Below, piece by piece: positions 1 through 11,039 of a stretch of 64,000 nt of DNA (positions within the stretch are counted from its first letter, which is position 1; the number at the start of each line of letters is the position of its first letter). The notes under the pieces were generated by a model that was not told where the DNA came from, searched no databases, and saw nothing but the letters and a program-made list of their open reading frames with translations. Origin of the DNA: Balanoglossus misakiensis (Eukaryota; Hemichordata); NCBI GenBank assembly GCA_040954595.2, contig CM082589.2, positions 10,850,001-10,914,000 of the forward strand, given 5' to 3'. The translations under genes were made by a program, and so were the position numbers.

Positions 1-3000
1 AACCAGGCCTTAGTGGACAGTGTGCTGCCCATTAATTTTGAGTGTTTGGAGGGGTCAACCTTTGCGTCAACATTAACCAGAGCACACAGTAACCAGGCCA
101 TAGTGGACAGTGTTCTGCCCATTAATTTTGAGTGTTTGGTGGGGTCAACCTTTGCGTCAACATTAACCAGAGCACACAGTAACCAGGCCGTAGTGGACAG
201 TGTTCTGCCCATTAATTTTTAGTGTTTGGTGGGGTCAACCTTTGCGTCAACATTAACCAGAGCACACAGTAACCAGGCCGTAGTGGACAGTGTTCTGCCC
301 ATTAATTTTGAGTGTTTGGTGGGGTCAACCTTTGCGTCAACATTAACCAGAGCACACAGTAACCAGGCCATAGTGGACAGTGTTCTGCCCATTAATTTTG
401 AGTGTTTGGTGGGGTCAACCTTTGCGTCAACATTAACCAGAGCACACAGTAACCAGGCCGTAGTGGACAGTGTTCTGCCCATTAATTTTGAGTGTTTGGT
501 GGGGTCAACCTTTGCGTCAACATTAACCAGAGCACACAGTAACCAGGCCATAGTGGACAGTATGCTGCCCATTGATTTTGAGTGTTTGGTGGCGTCAACC
601 TTTGCGTCAACATTAACCAGAGCACACAATAACCAGGCCGTAGTGGACAGTGTTCTGCCCATTAATTTTGAGTGTTTGGTGGGGTCAACCTTTGCGTCAA
701 CATTAACCAGAGCACACAGTAACCAGGCCATAGTGGACAGTGTTCTGCCCATTAATTTTGAGTGTTTGGTGGGGTCAACCTTTGCGTCAACATTAACCAG
801 AGCACACAGTAACCAGGCCGTAGTGGACAGTGTGCTGCCCATTAATTTTGAGTGTTTGGTGGGGTCAACCTTTGCGTCAACATTAACTAGGCCAGAGTGG
901 CCAGTATCGTGCCCATTAATTTTGAGTGTTTGGTGGGGGTCAACCTTTGCGTCAACATTAACTAGGCCAGAGTGGCCAGTATCCTGCCCATTAATTTTGA
1001 GTGTTTGGTGGGGTCAACCTTTGCATCAACATTAACCAGAGCACACAGTAACCAGGCCATAGTGGACAGTGTTCTGCCCATTAATTTTGAGTGTTTGGTG
1101 GGGTCAACCTTTGCATCAACATTAACCAGAGCACACAGTAACCAGGCCGTAGTGGACAGTGTGCTGCCCATTAATTTTGAGTGTTTGGTGGGGTCAACCT
1201 TTGCGTCAACATTAACCAGAGCACACAGTAACCAGGCCATAGTGGACAGTATGCTGCCCATTGATTTTGAGTGTTTGGTGGGGTCAACCTTTGCGTCAAC
1301 ATTAACTAGGCCAGAGTGGCCAGTATCGTGCCCATTAATTTTAAGTGTTTGGTGGGGGTCAACCTTTGCGTCAACATTAACCAGAGCACACAGTAACCAG
1401 GCCGTAGTGGACAGTGTTCTGCCCATTAATTTTGAGTGTTTGGTGGGGTCAACCTTTGCGTCAACATTAACCAGAGCACACAGTAACCAGGCCTTAGTGG
1501 ACAGTGTGCTGCCCATTAATTTTGAGTGTTTGGTGGGGTCAACCTTTGCGTCAACATTAACCAGAGCACACAGTAACCAGGCCATAGTGGACAGTGTTCT
1601 GCCCATTAATTTTGAGTGTTTGGTGGGGTCAACCTTTGCGTCAACATTAACCAGAGCACACAGTAACCAGGCCGTAGTGGACAGTGTTCTGCCCATTAAT
1701 TTTGAGTGTTTGGTGGGGTCAACCTTTGCGTCAACATTAACCAGAGCACACAGTAACCAGGCCGTAGTGGACAGTGTTCTGCCCATTAATTTTGAGTGTT
1801 TGGTGGGGTCAACCTTTGCGTCAACATTAACCAGAGCACACAGTAACCAGGCCATAGTGGACAGTGTTCTGCCCATTAATTTTGAGTGTTTGGTGGGGTC
1901 AACCTTTGCGTCAACATTAACCAGAGCACACAGTAACCAGGCCGTAGTGGACAGTGTTCTGCCCATTAATTTTGAGTGTTTGGTGGGGTCAACCTTTGCG
2001 TCAACATTAACCAGAGCACACAGTAACCAGGCCGTAGTGGACAGTGTTCTGCCCATTAATTTTGAGTGTTTGGTGGGGTCAACCTTTGCGTCAACATTAA
2101 CCAGAGCACACAGTAACCAGGCCATAGTGGACAGTATGCTGCCCATTGATTTTGAGTGTTTGGTGGGGTCAACCTTTGCGTCAACATTAACCAGAGCACA
2201 CAGTAACCAGGCCATAGTGGACAGTGTTCTGCCCATTAATTTTGAGTGTTTGGTGGGGTCAACCTTTGCGTCAACATTAACCAGAGCACACAGTAACCAG
2301 GCCGTAGTGGACAGTGTGCTGCCCATTAATTTTGAGTGTTTGGTGGGGTCAACCTTTGCGTCAACATTAACTAGGCCAGAGTGGCCAGTATCCTGCCCAT
2401 TAATTTTGAGTGTTTGGTGGGGTCAACCTTTGCGTCAACATTAACCAGAGCACACAGTAACCAGGCCGTAGTGGACAGTGTTCTGCCCATTAATTTTGAG
2501 TGTTTGGTGGGGTCAACCTTTGCGTCAACATTAACCAGAGCACACAGTAACCAGGCCATAGTGGACAGTATGCTGCCCATTGATTTTGAGTGTTTGGTGG
2601 CGTCAACCTTTGCGTCAACATTAACCAGAGCACACAATAACCAGGCCGTAGTGGACAGTGTTCTGCCCATTAATTTTGAGTGTTTGGTGGGGTCAACCTT
2701 TGCGTCAACATTAACCAGAGCACACAGTAACCAGGCCATAGTGGACAGTGTTCTGCCCATTAATTTTGAGTGTTTGGTGGGGTCAACCTTTGCGTCAACA
2801 TTAACCAGAGCACACAGTAACCAGGCCGTAGTGGACAGTGTGCTGCCCATTAATTTTGAGTGTTTGGTGGGGTCAACCTTTGCGTCAACATTAACTAGGC
2901 CAGAGTGGCCAGTATCGTGCCCATTAATTTTGAGTGTTTGGTGGGGGTCAACCTTTGCGTCAACATTAACTAGGCCAGAGTGGCCAGTATCCTGCCCATT

Positions 3001-3532
3001 AATTTTGAGTGTTTGGTGGGGTCAACCTTTGCATCAACATTAACCAGAGCACACAGTAACCAGGCCATAGTGGACAGTGTTCTGCCCATTAATTTTGAGT
3101 GTTTGGTGGGGTCAACCTTTGCATCAACATTAACCAGAGCACACAGTAACCAGGCCGTAGTGGACAGTGTGCTGCCCATTAATTTTGAGTGTTTGGTGGG
3201 GACAACCTTTGCGTCAACATTAACCAGAGCACACAGTAACCAGGCCATAGTGGACAGTATGCTGCCCATTGATTTTGAGTGTTTGGTGGGGTCAACCTTT
3301 GCGTCAACATTAACTAGGCCAGAGTGGCCAGTATCGTGCCCATTAATTTTGAGTGTTTGGTGGGGGTCAACCTTTGCGTCAACATTAACTAGGCCAGAGT
3401 GGCCAGTATGCTGCCTATTAATTTTGAGTGTTTGGTGGGGTCAACCTTTGCGTCAACATTAAGCAGGCCAGACAGTAACCAGGCCAGAGTGGACAGTATC
3501 CTGCCTATTAATTTTGAGTGATTTGTGGGTCA
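1..3532. repeat. 90-bp minisatellite array
   Basis: About 39 head-to-tail copies of a 90-bp unit, recognisable by the core GTGGACAGTGTTCTGCCC followed by ATTAATTTTGAGTGTTTGGT. Copies are usually over 95% alike and differ at a few diagnostic sites (GCCATAG, GCCGTAG or GCCTTAG; TATGCTGCCCATTGAT; GCATCAAC for GCGTCAAC). A shorter variant of about 75 bp, marked by CTAGGCCAGAGTGGCCAGTAT, recurs near 891, 966, 1,309, 2,371, 2,899, 2,974, 3,313 and 3,389. The array runs off the left edge and decays at about 3,470-3,532. Both strands stay open because the unit is 30 codons with no stop in one frame per strand. The short variant changes the frame without closing it, so the open frames are a property of the repeat and I see no sign of a real gene. 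Confidence 0.95.
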
Positions 3533-3716
3533 ATTTGATCAAATACTGCCTACCGCTGGCACTGCATATTTGAAGAAATGTGAAAAGATGGCAAGACAGG
3601 TTTGGTAAATGTGGGCCCCCTAACTGAAGCAAAAGCACAAACTTAAAACAAAGATATGAATTTGGAAGAGTTTTATTTATTACATATGAAAAATAATGAA
3701 GACTTATGCTTCAAAG

Positions 3717-3773
3717 TAAGTATCGACGGAGTCGAACCGCCAATGCTGCAATGGCATTATACCCATAATACTT
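3717..3773 (-). other. tRNA-like fold without a D arm
   Basis: Read on the minus strand, a 7-bp acceptor-like stem (AAGTATT with GATACTT, one G-U) encloses two hairpins. One is a 5-bp stem AATGC/GCATT with a 7-base loop. The other is a T-arm-like hairpin GGCGG-TTCGACT-CCGTC that matches the Pol III B-box consensus (GGTTCGACTCC). There is no room for a D arm: only 8 bases separate the acceptor from the middle stem, and total length is 57. Position 33 of the middle loop would be A rather than the expected U. It may be a decayed SINE B-box, a mitochondrial-type tRNA relic or chance. A functional tRNA is unlikely. Confidence 0.2.
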
Positions 3774-3944
3774 TTTTGCTTTTTGCATGAATTTCATTAT
3801 TTTTCATATGCTGTGCAGCTAAAGTGTGGCTAGATGGCTAACTGCTGATGTAAAATATCTTGCATACCAATTTGGAACAATTACCCCAAGTAGTGGTCAA
3901 ACAGAAACAATGCTTGCATTCAATTTAAAACAAGGTGACAAAAG

Positions 3945-4050
3945 TGGTTGAAATGAAACAATAAGCAAAAACAGTGTTTATCAAACTGAAATAATGTGGT
4001 CGAAATGAAACAATGAGCAAAAACAGTGTTTATCAAACTGAAATAATGTG
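3945..4050. repeat. 52-bp tandem duplication
   Basis: Two adjacent copies of a 52-bp segment beginning TGGTTGAAATGAAACAAT and TGGTCGAAATGAAACAAT. They are nearly identical and end in the same AAACTGAAATAATG. Confidence 0.85.
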
Positions 4051-4477
4051 CCAAAATAGCTCCTGTTGATATTGCACAAAATTAACTGTTGCATTCTACC
4101 CTTGAGTTAATTTTTATTTCCAGGCAATTATGTGCTTAATACTAAATATTATCTATGGGTACAAACCATCAGTTTCTTAAGTGCAAATCGCAAGAAGCTC
4201 CCCCATACAATTTTAGTGTTTTTTTAAATCAAGCAAGATAATTACATACTGTGTGATAAACTAACTAACTTTACGCGCCTGGGGACAGTTAAAAACCTCG
4301 AGCCAAATATAAAATGAGGAAAAACTGCCCCCTCCCCCGTTGTGAATTTTAAAAGGTTGGGGCTCAAACTAACCAGAATTGTCTTGCCGGCTCCTATTTT
4401 TCTGTGTACATTTTGATGTATTGTTGTTACGCGAGATTGAGGATTCGTGTTGATGCGGGAATTACGATGACGAAAGC

Positions 4478-4680
4478 AAAAAATCCATCGGCGAATCAAA
4501 CGGGCACACGGCGAAATTCCATTACACGACGATCCAACTGCGATGAAGAACGCGAACGCGGGTAACGTTGTAAAAAATCCATCGGCGAATCAAACGGGCA
4601 CACGGCGAAATTCCATTACATGACGAGCGACCTGCAATGAAGAACGCGAACGCGGGTAACGCTGCAAAAAATCCGCAGAC
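4478..4680. repeat. 94-bp tandem repeat, two copies plus a remnant
   Basis: The segment starting AAAAAATCCATCGGCGAATC begins at 4,478 and 4,572, and a third partial copy starts at 4,666, giving a period of 94 bp. The unit is CG-rich (GAACGCGAACGCGGGTAACG) against an AT-rich background. The short open frames across it (minus 4,522-4,707) reflect the repeat and have no recognisable product. Confidence 0.85.
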
Positions 4681-4689
4681 AATTATTAC

Positions 4690-5330
4690 ACGAATGCATA
4701 GCAACAATTATTTTACCCAACCTGACACTAATAAATTACCCAATGATTTTAAATTTCTTATTATTACACCCCAACTAATCATTATACCTTTGTAATATTA
4801 ACACCGTTTATACACATCCCATAATGTTTATACCATCAAGTTAATACCATTTTATTATTATTATACCACCAAAACCATGTGTTACCCATTTTTTTTATTA
4901 TTACACCATTGATGTTAACATCTTTATATATTATACCGGTATTTACCCTCTGTACATGTACAGTTTTTATTTACCACGTGGCATTACTCATGTTTTTATA
5001 GTATTTTAATTACTTATCATACCCTTGAAACCATAATATTATACCCTTGCAGACAGTTTTATTATAGTACCCTTGTGCACAATGTCTTATTAGTCATCAT
5101 ACACCAACCCTTCACCATTTCATTAGATTATACCATTTTTATTAGCCTAACCTGTTTATACACCAACCCTTCACCATTCCGTTAGATTATACCATTTTTT
5201 ATTACCCTAACATATTCATACACCAACCCTTTACCATTCCCTCAGATTAAACCATTTTTATTAGCCTAACCTATTGACAGCATCCCTCTGGTTTTGATAT
5301 TGTTATCTGGTGCGGCGTTGTTGTAGATAT
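4690..5330. repeat. AT-rich low-complexity region with a 59-bp repeat
   Basis: Very AT-rich sequence with recurrent TTATTATACC-like words. From about 5,099 to 5,275 three copies of a 59-60-bp unit can be aligned. Each starts ACACCAACCCTT and contains TTAGATTATACCATTTTT or a close variant. No gene is visible. Confidence 0.7.
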
Positions 5331-5331
5331 T

Positions 5332-6265
5332 GATTAGACTCCCTCCGGCGATGATAATACCAATGAACCTATTGAAAAAAAAGAATGAATATTATTTATT
5401 AGATCAGATCAACAAATCATGGCGTCGTTCATCCCTCTGGTCACAGGAGCATCATCTGGCGTCGTTACAGGTTTAAGTTCATCCCTCCAGTACAGTATAA
5501 GGTGGCGGCGTCGTTACAAGTATTAAGTTCATCTCTCCAGTACAGTATTAGGTGGCGGCGGCGTTACAAGTATTAACTTCATCTCTCCAGTACAGTATTA
5601 GGTGGCGGCGTCGTTACAAGTATTAACTTCATCTCTCCAGTACAGTATTAGGTGGCGGCATCGTTACAAGTTTAAGTTCATCCCTCCAGTACAGTATTAG
5701 GTGGCGGCGTCGTTACAAGTATTAACTTCATCTCTCCAGTACAGTATTAGGTGGCGGCGTCGTTACAAGTATTAACTTCATCTCTCCAGTACAGTATTAG
5801 GTGGCGGCGTCGTTACAAGTATTAACTTCATCTCTCCAGTACAGTATTAGGTGGCGGCGTCGTTACAAGTATTAACTTCATCTCTCCAGTACAGTATTAG
5901 GTGGCGGCGTCGTTACAAGTATTAACTTCATCTCTCCAGTACAGTATTAGGTGGCGGCGTCGTTACAAGTATTAACTTCATCTCTCCAGTACAGTATTAG
6001 GTGGCGGCGTCGTTACAAGTATTAAGTTCATCTCTCCAGTACAGTATTAGGTGGCGGCGTCGTTACAAGTATTAACTTCATCTCTCCAGTACAGTATTAG
6101 GTGGCGGCGTCGTTACAAGTTTAAGTTCATACCTCCAGTACAGTATTAGGTGGCGACGTCGTTACAAATATTACACTCCCTCCAGCAGCAGTGTTACCAA
6201 AGAACCTAATGTAAAAAAAGAATGAAATTATTTTAATAATCTGATTAGGTCAAGTCATCATATTG
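5332..6265. repeat. 50-bp tandem array between homologous flanks
   Basis: From about 5,485 to 6,165 there are 13-14 copies of a 50-bp unit with core GTGGCGGCGTCGTTACAAGT followed by ATTAACTTCATCTCTCCAGT. Several adjacent units are identical; the outer ones vary (for example TTTAAGTTCAT). The two flanks are themselves related: CTCCCTCCGGCGATGATAAT near 5,339 and CTCCCTCCAGCAGCAGTGTT near 6,176. Each is followed by a run of A, then AGAATGAA and ATTATTT. The array therefore sits between direct copies of one flank, as if a larger repeat had expanded internally. Confidence 0.9.
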
Positions 6266-6299
6266 ATAAAGAAAACGACAAGAAGAAATCATTTAAAAA

Positions 6300-6530
6300 T
6301 TAACGCTGCCAGCACCATTGGTTGGGCCCAAACGGTTCCCATGGTTACCAGGGTATGCCAAGGCTGTATTCTGCTGTGAATACCAAGATATATGAAAGCT
6401 GGTCAAAGGTTACCCCAGGGTCATTGAAAATCGCAAAAAATAGCGTCAAGGACACTGTGGTCTCATTTAGTGATTACACTAGAAAAAGTCTACACAGGAG
6501 TACAGACAGACAGACACACACATAGAGAGG
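6300..6530. repeat. dispersed repeat with CAGACA tail
   Basis: A segment containing CACCATTGGTTGGGCCCAAA ends in a CAGA/CACA microsatellite tail at about 6,503-6,525. Such tails close many short dispersed repeats in this window (for example 13,730-13,760 and 20,051-20,085). The open frame at 6,322-6,525 translates through the tail and is not a gene. Confidence 0.5.
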
Positions 6531-6909
6531 CAATAAAATATGATGCCCCCCCCAGCCCCGAAAACATCTTGATCTTATGTATGCTGGCCTGGTACAATAG
6601 ACAAACCAGCCAATTAATGAAAATTTTGTACAAATACAGAGCTCAAAGTTGCATTTTAGTGAGCCCAAAAGCAAATTAACTCAATGTTACGACAAATTTT
6701 ACTTTTGCCACTCAAAGTTTGCATCGGTGGGGTGGGATGGCAAGTACTCTTCCCTGATACAATAGACAAACCAGCCAATAAATGAAATGAGGTGAAGAAT
6801 GAAGGTGAAAAATGAATAACTTTATTTGATTCCATTATCTAAACAAACACATCCAATTAACTTCCTACTCAAATTTCAAAGTAATCAGTCATAGGTTTTG
6901 TAAATCATC
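6531..6909. other. spacer with a short duplicated segment
   Basis: ACAATAGACAAACCAGCCAA occurs near 6,593 and again near 6,760, each time followed by T/A-AATGAAA. The sequence is otherwise AT-rich, with no supported gene. The small overlapping frames at 6,470-6,679 on both strands have no recognisable product. Confidence 0.5.
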
Positions 6910-7247
6910 ATGAGAAATCACCCTGAAACCAAATCAAATCAAAAATCATATAAGCCTAGTCGGGCTCTGCGCTCCAGCTCAAGGAACCAGTTGTGTGTAC
7001 CAAAGTACAGACTCAAAACATATGGTGGATGTGCCTTTTCCCTTGTCGCGCCACAACTTTGGAATTCTCTGCCATCTGACATTCAACAGGCTTCTAGTCT
7101 CAACATTTTCAAACAAAAACTCAAGACATTTCTATTTGTCAAAGCCTACGAACACTGATGTTATACTTTCAGCGCCTTTGGAAATAACATTGTTATTGAT
7201 TCTGGCGCTTTATAAATGTTTGTTTTGATTTGATTTGATTTGATCCC
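6910..7247 (+). mobile_element. 3' end of a CR1/L2/Jockey-like non-LTR retrotransposon
   Basis: The 82-residue frame at 6,910-7,158 is the typical extreme C-terminus of the ORF2 protein of CR1/L2/Jockey-type LINEs. It has RALRSSS, then VPKYRLKTYGGCAFSL, then APQLWNSLPSDI, then FKQKLKTFLF. A stop codon and a short 3' UTR with GGCGCTTTATAAATG follow. The element ends in a TTTGAT microsatellite, the simple-repeat tail usual in these families. The 5' end is truncated: the reverse transcriptase and endonuclease domains are missing, as expected for incomplete target-primed reverse transcription. The copy cannot move on its own. It lies directly against a repeat copy that starts at 7,248 and is duplicated near 8,336. 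Confidence 0.85.
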
Positions 7248-7690
7248 CCAAAAATATACTATTCAATTCATCAAGTTGATTTGAAAAACATACATGCAAA
7301 TCTTACTTGAGCTACCCCTAACATGACTGACAAATTTTAAAGCAATGGAACAAGCGGTTTTAGAGAAAAAAAATTAATTAAACAAGGCTGAAATTGCTCC
7401 AAAATTATCAATATGCAAATTTTGCAACATTTCAACAAAAGTATTGTAACTCATATCACCTACATGAAGCTTCATACTAAATTTTTTTTACCACAAATGA
7501 GGAAAAAGGCAAAAAATGCATAAAATAGAACATTCAAACTATTAGTTAAAAAAATACAGGATTGTATGTGGTTGACATAAGGTACTTGCATACCAATTGT
7601 CAAATCAATCTGTAAATTATCATGAGAACAAACCCTGAAACCTTCAAATCAAATTTCAAAGCAGTGGGGGTAAAGGGGGCACAGTACGAT
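7248..7690. repeat. AT-rich dispersed repeat family, copy 1 (partial)
   Basis: From AAAAATATACTATTCAATTC onward the sequence matches 8,336-8,740 in the same orientation, with some internal loss. It shares words with all later copies, such as GACTGTATGTGGTTGACATA and GGTACTTGCATACCAATT. This copy lacks the CAGACA tail and terminal hairpin of the full-length members. Confidence 0.75.
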
Positions 7691-8300
7691 ATTTTACCCA
7701 CAACTCTCCATGATTTGTATCATCGAGATTGTCCATTTAATTACTTTCTGTTTTAGATACTAACAATGATATGAAGTACATATAACTGTATTAAGATTTA
7801 TCTAGAAAAAGTATGTTGAGGAATTAGAGTGAAAATTTCAAAATCAAGATTTAAAAGCCATAGAAATCAAAGTATTCATTCATGTACGTCAAATGTCACA
7901 CTTAGGAGGAAAGAAGCAATGACTAACTGAGGTGGCCAGTCTCTGTTGAAAGTCAACATGTAAATTTCCATTGTTCTGTCTATAGAAAAAAATCAATATT
8001 GTTTTGTTTGATTAAACAAGTGTTTCAAGTGTCCCTGTTTTACTTCAAACTTTTTTGTATCGGCTGGCTATGCAATTGCTTATTTTATAAAATTTGTATC
8101 TCCTCTTTCAATAATGCATGATTTTGTTTATCATTTGAAATGGTAATTGACAATAAGATTCGCCTTTAAAGCATGCTCTCAAAATTTGTATTAGTGGTCT
8201 ACAATTTTCTCTACACATGTGAACTTTGCCTGGTTTGACCGAGTAATCTCTGGTTGTACAAACCAGAGTGATTCATGGGATATTTCACGTACTGTGGGGG
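7691..8300. other. AT-rich spacer, nothing recognised
   Basis: No coding frame, palindrome or tandem repeat stands out. There are weak resemblances to the neighbouring repeat family, and nothing that can be delimited. Confidence 0.4.
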
Positions 8301-8800
8301 GTTCTGAGAAGAGTTTTGACCAAAAATGGCAAAAATCATCCCAAAAATATACTATTCAATTCATCAAGTTGATTTGAAAAACATACATGCAAATCTTACT
8401 TGGGCTACCCCTAATATGACTAACAAATTTCAAAGCAATGTAACAACCGGTTTAAAAAAAAAATTCAAAAACGGCCGAAATTGCTCCAAAATTATGAATA
8501 TGCAAATTTTGCAACATTTTAACAAAAGTATGCTAACTCATATCACCTATATGAAGCTTCATACTAAATTTCAAAGAAGTCGTCTCATCAATTTTAGAAA
8601 AGTAGATGTTTTACCAAAAATGAGGAAAAAGGCAAAAAATGCATAAAAATAGAACATTCAAACTATTCAAAATACAGGACTGTATGTGGTTGACATAAGG
8701 TACTTGCATACCAATTGTCAAATCAATCTGACCAGTGGTTTTGACCAATTTCAAATTTTCCCAGCTAATTTGCATTTATTTAACAATTTCAACTGAATAT
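8301..8800. repeat. AT-rich dispersed repeat family, copy 2 (partial)
   Basis: Second copy of the segment at 7,248-7,690, better preserved. It continues through GACCAGTGGTTTTGACCAAT and CAGCTAATTTGCATTTATTT, words that precede the CAGACA tail in longer copies. The 106-residue frame at 8,326-8,646 is a translation of this repeat and has no recognisable domain. Confidence 0.75.
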
Positions 8801-9072
8801 GGCTGCCAGGTCAAATGACTGATTTGAATTTCAAGGTGCACACTCATTGGCAAGGACAACTGTGACAAATTCAAGAAGCATAGGTGTGGCAGGTTTTCAG
8901 AGCAAGGTGTAAAAAATATCCAGGGAATGGGGCCCAAGCTCCTAAAAACCCAGCACAATACCAATAGGGACTCATATTACTAACAAAGTGTAAGCCTGTA
9001 ATAAGTCAAAAGCTGCACATCTTTTTACCACCTCGTGCCAGTACTAAGCAATAAGACTTTTTATAGAGTTGT
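8801..9072. other. spacer, nothing recognised
   Basis: No supported feature. The minus-strand frame at 8,776-8,964 is short and unlike any family I know. Confidence 0.4.
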
Positions 9073-9813
9073 TTAAGGTGGCACTGCATGAAACCGTCGA
9101 GACTTTTTCAGAGGCCTATTTCTCATCAAAGACAAAGTTTAAACCCCCATAAACCATATATATTCTGGAAGCTGAGATTTTGAACTTTTGTTTGAGTTGC
9201 AAATATTATTGATCCCCGGAAATGGTGGCGATTTTGGGCGAAAAAACCCATTTTTTGATATTATGTCATGAAATTTAAAATAGGTAAAAAAGTTGACCAT
9301 GCATCATGCATCTTAATATGTCATTCGAAACTAAAGTACACGTGCAAAAAAACGCTAATTTTGTTTTGCGTTATCTGCTTCCATTGAGGAGTAACAGCGT
9401 TTGAAAGTTAGATTTTCTGAAAATTTGATCAAATTCACGGTGAGTTGTATTGAATCAGAGTTTATTCCCGCCAGGGACACTTTATCGACATACAAAACTA
9501 GCGTTTTGTTGGATGGGTCATACACAATTCCCTGTCAAAATTTGAGCAAATTCGGCCAATGCAGGGCGAAGCTATTTTAGTCCGAAGTTGTCAAAAGCAG
9601 CGAAAATGCAAACCGAGAAAAACGGCCATTTGCATTGTTGACACCTATTTGTTAAGCTGTGAACTCATTCAGAAAAGTGCTATTTGGGGGTGATTGTGCA
9701 CCATTTCCGCCAAGACGTATTAGTCAGGATGTGGGTGAGTATTAGGCCTACCGATTTAAGTAAAACAGTAAAATTTGGCAAAAATCACAACTTTTCATGC
9801 AATGCCACCTTAA
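9073..9813. mobile_element. TTAA-flanked MITE, 733 bp
   Basis: An element at 9,077-9,809 is bounded by TTAA on both sides (9,073-9,076 and 9,810-9,813). Its terminal inverted repeats read GGTGGCACTGCATGAAA inward from the left and GGTGGCATTGCATGAAA inward from the right, with one mismatch in 17. No transposase frame is present, so it is non-autonomous. TTAA duplications are known for the piggyBac and Kolobok superfamilies. PiggyBac termini normally begin CCC/CCY, so termini starting GG or AGG make Kolobok the more likely source; that assignment is inference. Confidence 0.85.
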
Positions 9814-11039
9814 TTGTCTCTGCTGATGCCAGAGACTGAAAAAGAATCCTACAAGTTAGGATTTTCAGAAACAATGATAGCTATTTCTATTACTGTTTGT
9901 AAACAAAAATGTGATGTTCACCGCCTTGTTTTCAGAAAAGTATTTACATAAATGTTTTTCCATAGAGTTAACACAGACATTGGCAGCCATCTTGAATTTC
10001 AAAAACTGCAACAATATCTCCAATGCAACAAATCTGCAAATTGTACTATTTGACACCTGACTTAGGTCAAGGGGTTTCAGAGATGATGACTACTCTTCAG
10101 ACTCAGACAAAATAATAATGCAATATTCAGCGGAATTTCAAAAGCATTGACTAAGATCACCAAGGGACAATTCATACCAAAGATCAAAACAATTAGACGT
10201 ACCTATTTTAAAGATCATTATGAAAACTTTACAGATTCGGTTATAATGTAAATAAAAGTAGATCACCCCTGTGGACATGGCAATCAGACATGCATATTCT
10301 GACAAGATTTTTTGTTTGTACAAAAAGGCAACTGTCTCCAAAATACAAAATTACAGATTATGTCACATACCTCAGGGAGATCAATACTAAATTTCAGAGA
10401 AAATTTCCCCCCAAATATGCAAATTTCACCATATTTTGAAGAAACAACTTGTGTCATACCTAGAAACCTGCATAGTCAAAGTAATCTACGAGCTTAGCTT
10501 TTTTCTTCCAAAAACAGCAAAAAACTTGTTCCAAACTACAAATATGCAGAATTCAACACAATTTGAACACACATTACTTCGCCACCCCAAGAAACCTGCA
10601 CACCAATTTTAAAAGCACTTGCGCCAGTGATTTCAGAAAAGAAAAATGTTGACAGACATAGGATGACTGAACATCTATCTACCTGTCAGATAACTTTTGC
10701 AGTGCTGAGAGCAGAGCTAGAGATTGGTGTTGTCTTTTTACATTTTAAATCATCACACTTTGCTACTCAAAGCTACTATTCTGCTATGCTTGAGAAATGA
10801 CTTGGGACCATTTTTGGCAAACAATAGTCACTAATCTTCCTCAGTTTATAGTACAATGTACCTACACTGTTTTAGTAATGTACTGAAAATGTTCAGACTA
10901 TTTCTTGTGTCTGCATATGTCTTTAGTACAGAAGAATAATCTATCCGGTTGTCATTTCTCTGTTTATTCAGAAATAAACTAGTCTGGGTTGCAACAGTAA
11001 AAATTTTAAAATATTCATACCCTTTCTGAAGGATGTTCA
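9814..11039. other. AT-rich sequence with degraded repeat fragments
   Basis: Scattered phrases such as AAACCTGCACACCAATTTTA resemble the hairpin-ended repeat family but are too diverged to delimit. Frames at 9,865-10,056, 10,138-10,341 and 10,312-10,497 have no recognisable domain. No gene is supported. Confidence 0.4.

Larger units (their letters stand above)
3533..4477. other. AT-rich spacer, no gene seen
   Basis: Mostly unremarkable AT-rich sequence. It contains a 52-bp tandem duplication (3,945-4,050) and a tRNA-like fold on the minus strand (3,717-3,773), both listed separately. The minus-strand open frame at 4,242-4,499 has no recognisable domain and I do not call it a gene. Confidence 0.5.

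Noticed and set aside
219-3462. Long open frames on both strands that look like repeat proteins of 30-residue units
   Set aside because: They are translations of the 90-bp array, open on both strands, with stops and frame changes at random units and no promoter or domain.
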